NCBI GenBank assembly: GCA_025357875.1
Contig: JANYLK010000139.1
Location: 1 to 64,000, forward strand
Direction of reading: 5' to 3'
Source of the DNA: Granulicella sp.
GTDB lineage: Bacteria; Acidobacteriota; Terriglobia; Terriglobales; Acidobacteriaceae
DNA length: 64,000 nt
Position 1 is the stretch's first letter. The number at the start of each line of letters is the position of its first letter. Position numbers and translations under genes: made by a program. The notes under the pieces were generated by a model. That model worked only from the letters and a program-made list of their open reading frames with translations. It was not told the DNA's origin and did not search any database. This document shows positions 34,907 to 43,350 of the stretch, piece after piece.

Positions 34907-36217
34907 ATGAGCTTCAAGTCCCAATCCGGCACACCTCGCGCTCCTTTGAACTTTCTGGGGCTGGCGTGCGCTATTGGCGTCTCGACGATCTACTTCAATC
35001 AGCCTCTTCTCGTCGATATGGGAAAGACCTATGGAGCGCCTGCCGGGCGGGTGATGTTTGTTTCTGGGGCCACGCAGGTGGGATATGCGCTGGGGCTGCT
35101 GCTGTTTGTACCGCTTGGTGATGTGATGGAGCGGCGCGGGCTAATGATGCGGATGTACGGTGCCGTAATTGTGGCGCTGCTTCTGGTGTCACTGGCTCCG
35201 ACGCTGGCGTGGTTGATTGCGGGTAGCGTGGTGTTGGGGATGGTGGCTTCGGTGACCCACATCGTGCTGCCAATTGCGCCGGACCTGGTATCCAACCGCG
35301 AGCGTGGACGAGCGATTGGGAAGGTAATGATGGGGCTTTTGCTGGGCATCCTGCTGGCGCGGACGTTCGCCGGTTGGGTCAGCAAGTTGCCGGCGCTGTT
35401 CGTGCATGCACCGAGAGTATTTCCGCCGGGAGCTTTCTGGGTAACGGAGGGATGGCGGTATGTGTTCGTGATTGCCGCAGTGATCAATGCGGTGTTCCTG
35501 GTGGTGCTTGGGCGAAGGATGCCGAAGTTGCCGCCCAAGCAGAATCTCAGCTACGGGGACGCGATGCGGTCGCTATGGACGCTGTTTCGGACCCAGCCAC
35601 TGTTGCGTGAGTCGAGCCTGATTGGGGCGCTGGTGTTTGCATCGTTCAGTTGCTTCTGGACGACGCTGGCGTACTTGTTGAGCAGCCATTATGGGCTAGG
35701 CGCTGGAGTTGCGGGCAGCTTTGGGCTGGTTGGCGCAGCGGGCGCTCTGGTTGCGCCGATTGGCGGTAGATGGACGGATCATCACGGCACGAGATGGGTG
35801 CTGACTGCGGGTATTTCGACGCTGGCGATCTCCTATGTATTGCTTTGGATGGGGGAGCGATCAGGTCTGTCCTTCGCGGCGCACATTGCCATGCTGCTGG
35901 TTGGTGTGATCCTGCTGGATATAGGCGCGCAATTGACGCAGGTTGCGAATCAGACGCGGATATTCGGACTTGTGTCTTCGGCGCGGAGCCGGCTAAATAC
36001 GGTGTACATGACTATTTACTTCGCGGGAGCGGCGTGTGGATCTGTTCTATCGACCATTGCGTGGGAGCGCTGGAAATGGAATGGCGTCTGCGGAATGGCA
36101 CTGGGTCTTATCGCGGTGGCTGGGTTGCGGCATGCGCTTGGATCGCGGGTGCCTGAGCCGTTCAATCCGGATTCGCGCAGCGAGCAGAGCTCGATTGAGA
36201 CAGCGTTGGAAGTGTAG
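34907..36217 (+). CDS. MFS transporter (YnfM/YgaY-like, 12 TM)
   Basis: A 436-residue protein with about 12 helices. IYFNQPLLVDMGKTYG at the end of helix 1, GATQVGYALGLLLFVPLGDVMERR (motif A after helix 2), IVLPIAPDLVSNRERGRAIG and FVFGATRVGYALG-like spacing resemble the YnfM/YgaY subgroup of exporters. Substrate unknown. The start is placed at ATG 34907 because upstream residues are not membrane-like, but no strong ribosome binding site is visible. It follows the acyl-CoA dehydrogenase gene by 142 bp on the same strand. Confidence 0.88.
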   Translation: MSFKSQSGTPRAPLNFLGLACAIGVSTIYFNQPLLVDMGKTYGAPAGRVMFVSGATQVGYALGLLLFVPLGDVMERRGLMMRMYGAVIVALLLVSLAPTLAWLIAGSVVLGMVASVTHIVLPIAPDLVSNRERGRAIGKVMMGLLLGILLARTFAGWVSKLPALFVHAPRVFPPGAFWVTEGWRYVFVIAAVINAVFLVVLGRRMPKLPPKQNLSYGDAMRSLWTLFRTQPLLRESSLIGALVFASFSCFWTTLAYLLSSHYGLGAGVAGSFGLVGAAGALVAPIGGRWTDHHGTRWVLTAGISTLAISYVLLWMGERSGLSFAAHIAMLLVGVILLDIGAQLTQVANQTRIFGLVSSARSRLNTVYMTIYFAGAACGSVLSTIAWERWKWNGVCGMALGLIAVAGLRHALGSRVPEPFNPDSRSEQSSIETALEV

Positions 36218-36237
36218 GGAGAAGGCTTTTGGGCTTG

Positions 36238-36852
36238 CTATCTGCTCGCAGGTGAAGGGCTCGGGAAAGACGCATCTTTCAAATACTCAGGGCTGAGAGT
36301 GTGCTTTGATTTTGCGATGTCGATGAGGGTGGGGTAGAACTGCACGAAGGTGGTATTCACTGCGCCATGGGCTTCGTGGCAGGTGTAGCAGTCGGCCGGG
36401 CTCGCTGTGATTCTCGCAGATTTGTCGGAGCCGAACTCGAAAAATCCCCATTTTCCTGGGATCTTTGCTTCGTCTTTGACGTGGGCCTCGATCGCGTTAA
36501 CGGTGGTGCTTTGGGAGTGGCCACGTCTATCGATCGAGGTGTGCGCGTCTGCGCTACGCAACTCCAGGATGAAGGTTGTCTTATCTGGCCATGTGCCGGT
36601 TGCGAGGAACGTGCGGAAGGAAGATGGGTTGACGAAGACGTTGTCGAATGTGGACTGGCCGCTGGCCGGTGCAGCTGAGTTGTAGTTCATGTCGAGGCCG
36701 GAGGAGAGGAAAATCCACTCGCGGTAGTTGTCGGGTAGCTTCATGGCTCCGTCGGCGGTGTAAGCAGGTGCGTCGGGCGTTGTGGTGCTGGTGATGGAGG
36801 CGCTGAGGGGTAAAAGCAAGACTGGGACTAGAACCATCAAGCGTCTCATCAT
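36238..36852 (-). CDS. cytochrome P460-family periplasmic c-type haem protein
   Basis: A 204-residue protein. Two ATG codons at 36852 and 36849 follow a GAGGG site; the signal peptide (MVLVPVLLLPLSAS) comes at once. The body matches cytochrome P460: MKLPDNYREWIFLSSGLDMNY, NVFVNPSSFRTFLATGTWPD, KTTFILELR, and the haem-binding CYTCH (C155-H159) in ADCYTCHEAHG. Classical P460 oxidises hydroxylamine; most homologues in heterotrophs have unknown roles. The crosslinking lysine is not assigned here. Its frame is open far upstream (to 37491) but that part is antisense noise within the ThyX-like gene. Confidence 0.85.
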   Translation of the reverse strand: MMRRLMVLVPVLLLPLSASITSTTTPDAPAYTADGAMKLPDNYREWIFLSSGLDMNYNSAAPASGQSTFDNVFVNPSSFRTFLATGTWPDKTTFILELRSADAHTSIDRRGHSQSTTVNAIEAHVKDEAKIPGKWGFFEFGSDKSARITASPADCYTCHEAHGAVNTTFVQFYPTLIDIAKSKHTLSPEYLKDASFPSPSPASR

Positions 36853-36872
36853 TGCCTGTTCCCTCGGGCTGG

Positions 36873-38522
36873 TTAGCGTTTCAAAAGGTCGATGGGCCGG
36901 TTGACGTCGTCGATGCGGAAGTAAGGGGCTAGCGCGGGGTGGCGCTTGGCTACGGCGCGGTACATCTCCCAGGCAACGCGGCGGTAGCTGAAATGGCCTG
37001 CGACACCGGAGCGGAGTTCGGCGATGTAAAGAGCTTCGGCGAAGTCCATCTTGAACATAGCGCGGATGCGGGTGCTGAGGGGGAGTAGGTAGGCGGCGTC
37101 GGGATTTGGAAAAGCAGATCCCTTCGTTGCGCTGCGGGATGACAAAGTGTAGGTGCGGTAGGCGGCGTGGGCGGCGTCCATTGCGGCGGTGTAGGTCTCG
37201 GCTTGACCTGCTTCGGCTAGCGTGGGCTGGCCGGGGCAGATGGGTTCTTCGTAGCCGTGGAGGTTGGTGTAGTCCTGGATGAGTTGGACGCAGCGGCGGT
37301 GCCGGTGCATATCGCGGAAGGCGCCGATGTCCATGAGGATGTCGAACTTGAAGCTTTGGCCAGCGGAGAAGGTTCGGGGAAGTTCGTCGTGTTGGCCGCG
37401 ATGTTTGGTGCCGAGGGAGATAACTTCCTCGATGCGGGTTGCGCTGAGGGCGGCGACGGAGCGCTGGATCTGGCGCCACGAGTAGTGGCATTCGGGATAG
37501 AGAAGGGAGGTGGCGAGTTCGACTTCGAGCGTGCCGGCATCTTCGACGAGATCAACGACTGGCGCGGGCTCAATGGGCTGGTTGGACATCAGTTCTGCTG
37601 CCGCGTGCCGGAGTTCAGCGCGGGAGGCGAGGGTGTAGTCGCTGGGCGCGGAATATTTGACTAGCGTGGGCGAGGTTTTGACTTCGCGGAGGAGAGCGTC
37701 GGACAGGCGGGCGTGAAAGTCTTCGCGGCCGTCGCCCTTGGGGATGGAGAAGGAGGCGGCCTCTTCGAGCAGGACGCGGGCGGCGTCATGAGTGACGTTC
37801 CAAGCGGGCGAGGCGGCGGCGGATTTGAGGTGGTCGCCGAGAGCTCGAATTTCGGGGAACTCGCTGGTGAGCAGGCGGGAGATCTGCGACTCGAGAGTGC
37901 GGGCGCTAACGATTTGACCGAGGGAAGTGTTGGTCGCGAGCGGCAGAAGATAGCGTGCGACGTCGAAGGCTCGAGCCTTCAGAGTACGGGTGTAGGCGTC
38001 ATCCTTCATCTCGGCGGGCTGCGGGATGGCGGCTTTCAGGGCTTCCAACATGCCTGCGCCCACCTTGTCGTAGGCGGCGAACAGGGCTTCGATGGAGGCG
38101 GTGTAAGAGGTGGCTTCCGGGGCTGGGAGTTGCGGCGTGTACCAGCCGGATTTGCGGAAGTTCTGGTAGCGGGTGGAGCGCTCCTGTCCGTCCCAGCGCT
38201 GCTCGTCGACGAGGCTGATTGCGGCGAGCAGCGAAAGACGCTCAATGGCGAACGGGATGTGGGCGAGGTCGGCGATAGAGCGATGACCGTATTGGAAGTA
38301 GAAGGTATTGAGGAACTGTTCGGCGCGCTGCGAACTGATCTCGACGAGCGATTCCTTCATGGTGAGGGAGGAGCGCGAGTACTTCGCCATGGCGTAGGCG
38401 AGGACCTCGGGATCTACACCGTGTATGGCGTAGACGTCGGTTTGAGCGGTCGCCGGAGCGGAAGACGGATTTTTGATTGCGGCGATTTCGGTGTCAGTCA
38501 TGTATGAGTAAGGATATTCCAT
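36873..38522 (-). CDS. thyX: ThyX-like (FAD-dependent thymidylate synthase family) double-domain protein
   Basis: A 549-residue protein, about twice the usual ThyX length of 220-260. The N-terminal half has YGHRSIADLAHIPF and a QERSTRYQNF segment, the C-terminal half a FRDMHRHRRCVQLIQDY segment. ThyX proteins share an RHR-x7-S type signature; here the parts are split over the two halves (S-TRY in one, RHR in the other). ThyX makes dTMP from dUMP with methylene-folate, FAD and NADPH. Activity of this form is uncertain. A 12-residue piece, SSRSATKGSAFP, is encoded by a REP-like repeat at 37113-37149. Twenty bp upstream of the cytochrome P460 gene and co-directional. Confidence 0.78.
   Translation of the reverse strand: MEYPYSYMTDTEIAAIKNPSSAPATAQTDVYAIHGVDPEVLAYAMAKYSRSSLTMKESLVEISSQRAEQFLNTFYFQYGHRSIADLAHIPFAIERLSLLAAISLVDEQRWDGQERSTRYQNFRKSGWYTPQLPAPEATSYTASIEALFAAYDKVGAGMLEALKAAIPQPAEMKDDAYTRTLKARAFDVARYLLPLATNTSLGQIVSARTLESQISRLLTSEFPEIRALGDHLKSAAASPAWNVTHDAARVLLEEAASFSIPKGDGREDFHARLSDALLREVKTSPTLVKYSAPSDYTLASRAELRHAAAELMSNQPIEPAPVVDLVEDAGTLEVELATSLLYPECHYSWRQIQRSVAALSATRIEEVISLGTKHRGQHDELPRTFSAGQSFKFDILMDIGAFRDMHRHRRCVQLIQDYTNLHGYEEPICPGQPTLAEAGQAETYTAAMDAAHAAYRTYTLSSRSATKGSAFPNPDAAYLLPLSTRIRAMFKMDFAEALYIAELRSGVAGHFSYRRVAWEMYRAVAKRHPALAPYFRIDDVNRPIDLLKR
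37113..37149 (+). repeat. REP-like dispersed repeat, family 1 (copy 3), inside the ThyX-like gene
   Basis: GCAGATCCCTTCGTTGCGCT then GCGGGATGACAAAGTG, the same core as the intergenic copies. It lies in frame inside the coding sequence (antisense to it) and adds about 12 residues just before the NPDAAYLLPL segment. Confidence 0.8.
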
Positions 38523-38743
38523 CGCCTTGTGGTTTACTTGGGAACGAATCCTGGGAGCAATCTGGTGGCGACCTTGAAATCAACTCCAATGGTCTTAGAA
38601 AACAGTTAAAAATGCCGTCAGTCTCTTGTAATTGCGACAATAACTCTTGCTTCGAGCGGGGCTGCTCTCATAGAGTTGCTCTCGAAAGCGTTCCGGCGCC
38701 ATTGGGAGGCTTGGTCGTCCAGAGACCTGCACCGGAGGAAAAT

Positions 38744-39721
38744 ATGGCGGTTGTTAACGAAGTTGAACGGCTGAAAGCTCTTCGCCAGTACAGGATCCTC
38801 GACACAGACCCGGAGCAGGCGTTCGATGACCTGACGCTAATCGCTTCTCAGATCTGCGGTGCTCCCATCGCCCTGATCACGCTGGTAGACGAGGACCGCC
38901 AGTGGTTCAAGTCGCGGATTGGAGTTGAAGTCCAGGAGACCTCGCGCAGCGTGTCGTTCTGCGCACATGCCATTCAGCAGAAAGGCATCTTCACCATACC
39001 CGATGCGTTGAATGACGCGCGATTTAGCGACAACCCATTTGTGAAGGGCGATCCGCACATCCGCTTTTATGCAGGGGCGCCAATCACGACGCAGGATGGG
39101 GCGGCGCTCGGAACTCTTTGCGTCTTGGATTACGTCCCACGCAAGCTCACCGATGATCAGAGCAACGCGCTCATGGCACTCAAGCGGCAGGTGGCAGCGC
39201 AACTTGAGCTGCGACGTAACATCGAAGAGTTGCGCTTCGCTCTCGAAGGCATCGAGACGCTCAGCGCTCTGATTCCCCTTTGCTCCACTTGCGAACTGAA
39301 TATCGTCATTCCCGCCGATCCCGCGGCCATGCGAAAGGTGACTGCTGGCGTAAACCAACTACTCGCGAGTAAGAAATGGCCCGAGGACAAAATTATGGAG
39401 GTGGATCTCGCTGTGCAGGAAGCGCTGGCTAACGCGATTCGACACGGGTGCAAAAACGATCTACACAAGGAAGTGCAATGTTGTGTCACCTTCGATGCGA
39501 CAGGAGAACTCGTAATTGTTGTCAGGGATCCGGGAACGGGATTTGACCTGACTGCGGTTCCCAACCCGCTCGAAGGCAACAATATTTTTAAGGGAAGCGG
39601 ACGAGGTGTTTTCCTCATTAATGAATTGATGGACACCGCTGAGTACACGGACGGTGGGCGTAAGGTCGTTATGCGGAAGCGAAAGCCGTTGATGGGAGAG
39701 CCGGATGCCGCCGCAGGTTGA
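38744..39721 (+). CDS. GAF sensor with RsbW-like serine kinase/ATPase domain
   Basis: A 325-residue protein. ATG 38744 has a GGAGGAA site; the longer upstream frame is not protein-like. Residues about 15-160 form a GAF domain of the type found in many sensor kinases (RQYRILDTDPEQAFDDLT, ICGAPIALITLVDEDRQWF, FCAHAI, IRFYAGAPI). Residues about 190-315 are a HATPase_c_2/RsbW-like fold: N-box EVDLAVQEALANAIRHG, VVRDPGTGFD and GSGRGVFLINELMD. There is no histidine phospho-acceptor, so it probably phosphorylates an anti-anti-sigma factor in response to a small ligand or light/redox cue. No sigma factor is adjacent. Confidence 0.85.
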   Translation: MAVVNEVERLKALRQYRILDTDPEQAFDDLTLIASQICGAPIALITLVDEDRQWFKSRIGVEVQETSRSVSFCAHAIQQKGIFTIPDALNDARFSDNPFVKGDPHIRFYAGAPITTQDGAALGTLCVLDYVPRKLTDDQSNALMALKRQVAAQLELRRNIEELRFALEGIETLSALIPLCSTCELNIVIPADPAAMRKVTAGVNQLLASKKWPEDKIMEVDLAVQEALANAIRHGCKNDLHKEVQCCVTFDATGELVIVVRDPGTGFDLTAVPNPLEGNNIFKGSGRGVFLINELMDTAEYTDGGRKVVMRKRKPLMGEPDAAAG

Positions 39722-39928
39722 GCCGCGCTCGACTATCCTGCATGGCGACGTCGACCACGGGTTGCGTTCCAGCTGTCGTGGCATCGCATGGCAAAAAGGG
39801 TGTTTCGGCGTATCACTCCCCATGGTCTAACGTTTCGCACCTGTTTCGCCCGCCGCGCAACTTTGAGCAGATACGTGGTCTATGCAGGCTTCAAATAGGA
39901 AATCTGCTTGGCCCACGGGAGAAATGCG

Positions 39929-39957
39929 GAGATTCTTCGTTGCGCTCAGAATGACAG
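39929..39957 (+). repeat. REP-like dispersed repeat, family 1 (copy 4)
   Basis: GAGATTCTTCGTTGCGCTCA then GAATGACA. Intergenic, between the GAF/ATPase gene and the photolyase gene; a degenerate TTCGCTGCGCT piece follows about 15 bases later. Confidence 0.75.
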
Positions 39958-39999
39958 GCTAAGTAGAGGACAGGTTCGCTGCGCTGTGGAGCAGGGGCT

Positions 40000-41733
40000 T
40001 CAGTATTTTGGGCGGGTAAAGGATTGCAGGTGGGTGATGGCCTGGTCGGCGCGGGTGCGGAGTTGCACGAGTTCCTCGGCAGACTTTTTGGCTAGGGTGC
40101 GATACGGCATCTGCAGGCGGAAGTTGCTGCCGAGGATGGGCTGATTTCGTTCGAGGAAGGTCCAGTAAAGCGCGGTGAATGGGCAGGAGTCGGGGCCGGT
40201 GGAAGTCTTCGGATTGTATTGGCAATGTCCGCAGTAGTTCGACATGCGGTTGATGTAGGCGGCGCCGGAGACGTACGGCTTGGTCGCCGTGAGGCCTCCG
40301 TCGGCGTAGGTGGACATTCCGAGGACGTTAGGTTCCACCACCCAGTCGTAGGCATCGACATAGGCAAACCAAAACCAATCGGTTAGTTCGCGCGGAGAAA
40401 ATCCACAGAGGGTTGCGAGGTTGGAGAGGACCATGAGGCGGGTGATGTGGTGGGACCAGCCTTCATCGATGACCTGAGCGACTACCGTGTCGATACAGTG
40501 CAATCCGGACTTTGTTCCCCAGTAGACGGCGGGCAGCGGGAGGGCGGCACCGAGGGCGGAGGGCGCTGCACCCACGTAGGGATCCGGCTCCGCTGCGGGC
40601 TGGGTGTAGGCGTGGGCGGCTTCGGGTGCCTGATTGGGCGAGCCTTTCTGGTGGATCTGGCGCGGTTTGCGATTCTGAGCGAGTTCGGATGGGATGTGGC
40701 CTCGCAACAGACGGTAACCGTCGGTCTGTTCGTGTAAGTGGCGTATGAATTCGCGCCATCCGAGGATCTGGCGAATAAAGCCCTCGGCACTGGACAGGGG
40801 GACGCGACCTGCGGTGGCGGCCTGCTCGACATCGCGGACAAGATCGGCAGGAAGCAGGCGGCCGAGGTTGACGAGGGGTGAAGTCCGACTATGGAAGAGC
40901 TGAAGCTGGTCGTCGCGCATGGCGTCTTCGTAAGGGCCGAAGTTTGGCAGGAGGTGCTTGAGCGCGAAAGCCCACATTGTGTCGCAATCGGCCTGCGTGA
41001 CGGGGAGGTCGAAGTTGTCGATGCTGCCGAAATGATGCGCGTAGGTGTCGCTGACCATCTGGATGACTTCGCGCGTGAGGTCGTCGGGCGGAAAAGTTGG
41101 CGGCGCTGGGATGGGAATCTGATTCTTGTATGGATTACGGTTATCGGCGTCGAAGGAAAATTGGCCTCCGACCGGCTTTGCATTTTTCATCAGGATCGCC
41201 GTCTGCTGACGCACGCGTCGGTAGAAGCGGTCCATGACGTACGAACGGCCGTGCTTGTATGGGCCATAAACGTTAAGGAAGTCGTTAGTTGTAGAGAGCC
41301 AAGTGGTGTCGGGAACTTCGCGTAGCTTCAGACCGTTCGAGGCCGCCTGCGCGAGGTCAATGCGGAGTTCTCGCTCGGCGGGCTTCATGACGGTGAGCTC
41401 AGGAAGGGCGAGGTCGGACTGAAGTTTGAGGAGTGCCTGGCCGTGGCTTTGCGGCGAGAAGTGGTAGAGGACACTGCATCCTTTCGCGGCCTGTTCCAGC
41501 GCAAAGTGACGCATGTTGGAGATCAGGAGCACCAGTTTCTTCTTGTGGTACGGCCGCCGCATAGCTTTAGCAGTGGATTCGACGATGACAATGCCGGTCT
41601 TTTCGGGCGGCTGCTCGCTGAGAGGACCAGTGCGGTCTGTGTAACGGTCGTAGGGAATGTAAATCCAGCGGCGGTTGCGAATATCGGCAGAGGTGGGATG
41701 GGCTGGATGGATCTGCTTGCGGAAAGGAACCAT
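40000..41733 (-). CDS. iron-sulfur (6-4) photolyase/cryptochrome (FeS-BCP, PhrB-like)
   Basis: A 577-residue protein. The start at MVPFRKQ (41733) is chosen because homologous sequence (IYIPYDRYTDRTGPL) begins there; the 96 residues upstream are antisense noise. Family features are GRSYVMDRFYRRVR, LGWREFIRHLH, WSHHITRLMVLSNLATLCGF, WFWFAYVDAYDWVVEPNVLG and the iron-sulfur ligands in YCGHC..DSCPF with the same 3 and 13 residue spacings as PhrB; an additional cysteine, in TLCGF, may be the fourth ligand. It repairs (6-4) photoproducts using FAD and light. Divergent from the FabG-like gene. Confidence 0.9.
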   Translation of the reverse strand: MVPFRKQIHPAHPTSADIRNRRWIYIPYDRYTDRTGPLSEQPPEKTGIVIVESTAKAMRRPYHKKKLVLLISNMRHFALEQAAKGCSVLYHFSPQSHGQALLKLQSDLALPELTVMKPAERELRIDLAQAASNGLKLREVPDTTWLSTTNDFLNVYGPYKHGRSYVMDRFYRRVRQQTAILMKNAKPVGGQFSFDADNRNPYKNQIPIPAPPTFPPDDLTREVIQMVSDTYAHHFGSIDNFDLPVTQADCDTMWAFALKHLLPNFGPYEDAMRDDQLQLFHSRTSPLVNLGRLLPADLVRDVEQAATAGRVPLSSAEGFIRQILGWREFIRHLHEQTDGYRLLRGHIPSELAQNRKPRQIHQKGSPNQAPEAAHAYTQPAAEPDPYVGAAPSALGAALPLPAVYWGTKSGLHCIDTVVAQVIDEGWSHHITRLMVLSNLATLCGFSPRELTDWFWFAYVDAYDWVVEPNVLGMSTYADGGLTATKPYVSGAAYINRMSNYCGHCQYNPKTSTGPDSCPFTALYWTFLERNQPILGSNFRLQMPYRTLAKKSAEELVQLRTRADQAITHLQSFTRPKY

Positions 41734-41869
41734 GACAAACTTTATCCCGTTCAATGGCGTTGATTGGCGGGATAACGAACTTTCGCTGCCTCGATTTGAT
41801 AGCCTGAACAACTGTGCAAGGCTATGGTATGCCGCAGTGACCAAAAAGCAGTCTTGCGCATGGAGGATC

Positions 41870-42688
41870 ATGAAGAGCTTGCGGAACAGGGTTGCGTTGA
41901 TTACGGGAGCGTCGCAGGGGATTGGGCGGGCTTGTGCGATGGCGTTGGCGGAGGCTGGCGCGACCGTGGCATTGTGCGCGCGGAACGAGGTTAAGCTGGC
42001 CGAGGTGGCGGCTGAGATCAATCAGCATCAAGCCTCTACTGATGAAACTGGAAAGGATGGGGCACCCGGGGATTTTACCCATGACGGAAGAGCCGTCACG
42101 GCAGGTACCGCGCACGTATTTGCGCTGGATTTGAGCAGCGAGGACTCAATAAAGGAATGCGTGAAGACAGTGATCGCGCAGCTTGGCAAAGTTGAGATAT
42201 TAATCAACAATGCGGGCATTACGCGAGACATTCTGACTTTGCGGATGAAGAAGAAAGATTGGGACGATGTGCTGTCGACCAACCTGACCGGTGCATTCCT
42301 GATGACGCAGGCGGTGATGCAGTCGATGCTGAAGGCTCGGTGGGGACGGGTGATCAACATTACTTCGGTAGTGGGCGAGATGGGGCAGGCAGGCCAAGCG
42401 AATTATGCGGCGTCGAAGGCGGGTCTGATCGGGCTGACCAAGTCGCTGGCGCGGGAGTTGGCGAGCCGGACGATTACCGTGAATGCGGTCGCGCCGGGCT
42501 ACATCGAGACGGCGATGACGGCGGTGCTGACTGAGGAGCAACGGACGGCGATGACCTCGCAAATCCCGCTGGCGCGGGCAGGGACGGACCGGGACATTGC
42601 AGCTGCGGTGGCGTTCCTGGCGTCCGAGGAAGCAGGGTATATTACGGGGCATACGCTGGACGTAAATGGTGGGATGTATATGGGTTAG
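41870..42688 (+). CDS. fabG: 3-oxoacyl-ACP reductase-type SDR (FabG-like) with a repeat-derived insertion
   Basis: A 272-residue short-chain dehydrogenase; GGAGG lies before ATG 41870. NADP(H)-binding TGASQGIGRA (12-21), NNAG (113-116), and catalytic S166, Y179, K183 (TSVVGEMGQAGQANYAASK) are close to FabG of fatty acid synthesis. It ends DVNGGMYMG, also FabG-like. E. coli FabG is 244 residues; the extra 28 lie at about 54-80 (STDETGKDGAPGDFTHDG), where the DNA carries a copy of dispersed repeat family 2 (42030-42072). That loop lies before beta-strand 3 and need not disturb activity. It could also be one of several FabG paralogues of other pathways. Confidence 0.9.
   Translation: MKSLRNRVALITGASQGIGRACAMALAEAGATVALCARNEVKLAEVAAEINQHQASTDETGKDGAPGDFTHDGRAVTAGTAHVFALDLSSEDSIKECVKTVIAQLGKVEILINNAGITRDILTLRMKKKDWDDVLSTNLTGAFLMTQAVMQSMLKARWGRVINITSVVGEMGQAGQANYAASKAGLIGLTKSLARELASRTITVNAVAPGYIETAMTAVLTEEQRTAMTSQIPLARAGTDRDIAAAVAFLASEEAGYITGHTLDVNGGMYMG
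42030..42072 (-). repeat. dispersed repeat, family 2 (copy 1), inside the FabG-like gene
   Basis: CCTCTACTGATGAAACTGGA then AAGGATGGGGCACCCGG. Related to the copies at 46716, 47534 and 50399, whose shared features are CCCTTCGCGATGA and GCGAAGGATGGGGCACCCG. Confidence 0.65.
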
Positions 42689-42836
42689 GTGCCGGATTCT
42701 AGGAGAAAACTCTACCCTCAACCTCGAATCGTGAACCTTGCACCTGTCTTGCGGGGAACCTTGGGTGGTGCGAGAATCGGGGAGTGACACGAAATAGTCA
42801 TTGACCCGCGCTCGGGGGATGATTACTTTGTGGCTA

Positions 42837-43259
42837 ATGACCGACATGCAAACAATCCCGACTTCGCTGAGTACTCCTCTTCTTCCTGTTCCTCCCGTTT
42901 CTACGGTCGCCCTGAACATTGGGGGTACAATCCGAGCGTATCGACTGCAAAAAGGGATGTCGCAGGGCGATATTGAGAAGCGGACGGGGCTGTTGCGGTG
43001 TTATCTGTCGCGCGTTGAGAACGGGCATACGGTGCCGTCTCTGGAGACTTTGCAGAAGATTGCTTATGCACTGGATCTGCAGCTTGCGCAGTTTTTCTCG
43101 GATGAGGCGGTGAGCCGGGAGATGTCGACGCTGCGGCTGAGTGAGGAAGAGATTCGCTTCCTCACACAGATTCAGCGGTACGCGTCGCGGCTGTCTGAGA
43201 ATGATCGGAAGCTGTTGCTGGCGATGGTGCGGAAGTTCGCGCAGACGACGCTGGTGTAG
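42837..43259 (+). CDS. XRE-family helix-turn-helix regulator
   Basis: A 140-residue protein. An HTH_3 domain spans about 28-83: IRAYRLQKGMSQGDIEKRTG, LRCYLSRVENGHTVPSLETL and ALDLQLAQFF. A C-terminal helix (about 100-138) may mediate dimerisation. The N-terminal 25 residues are Pro/Thr/Ser-rich. Several ATG codons (42819, 42837, 42846) are possible and none has a clean ribosome binding site. Such regulators are often single-domain repressors of nearby genes; the target is unknown. It lies 148 bp after the FabG-like gene. Confidence 0.82.
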   Translation: MTDMQTIPTSLSTPLLPVPPVSTVALNIGGTIRAYRLQKGMSQGDIEKRTGLLRCYLSRVENGHTVPSLETLQKIAYALDLQLAQFFSDEAVSREMSTLRLSEEEIRFLTQIQRYASRLSENDRKLLLAMVRKFAQTTLV

Positions 43260-43350
43260 GGCCGTTGGCCGCTGTGTGTTGTGCGTGAAATACGACACGA
43301 GGGCGGTGCGGTTGAATTCACACGACGAACAACTGAAACCGAACAATGCC

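Noticed and set aside
36853-37491. N-terminal 213 codons of a long minus-strand frame ahead of the cytochrome P460 gene
   Set aside because: It overlaps the ThyX-like coding region in another frame on the same strand and is rich in R/P/H; the signal peptide and ribosome binding site place the real start at 36852.
37713-38507. 264-codon plus-strand frame opposite the ThyX-like gene
   Set aside because: Gly-rich antisense shadow; the opposite strand has clear family motifs.
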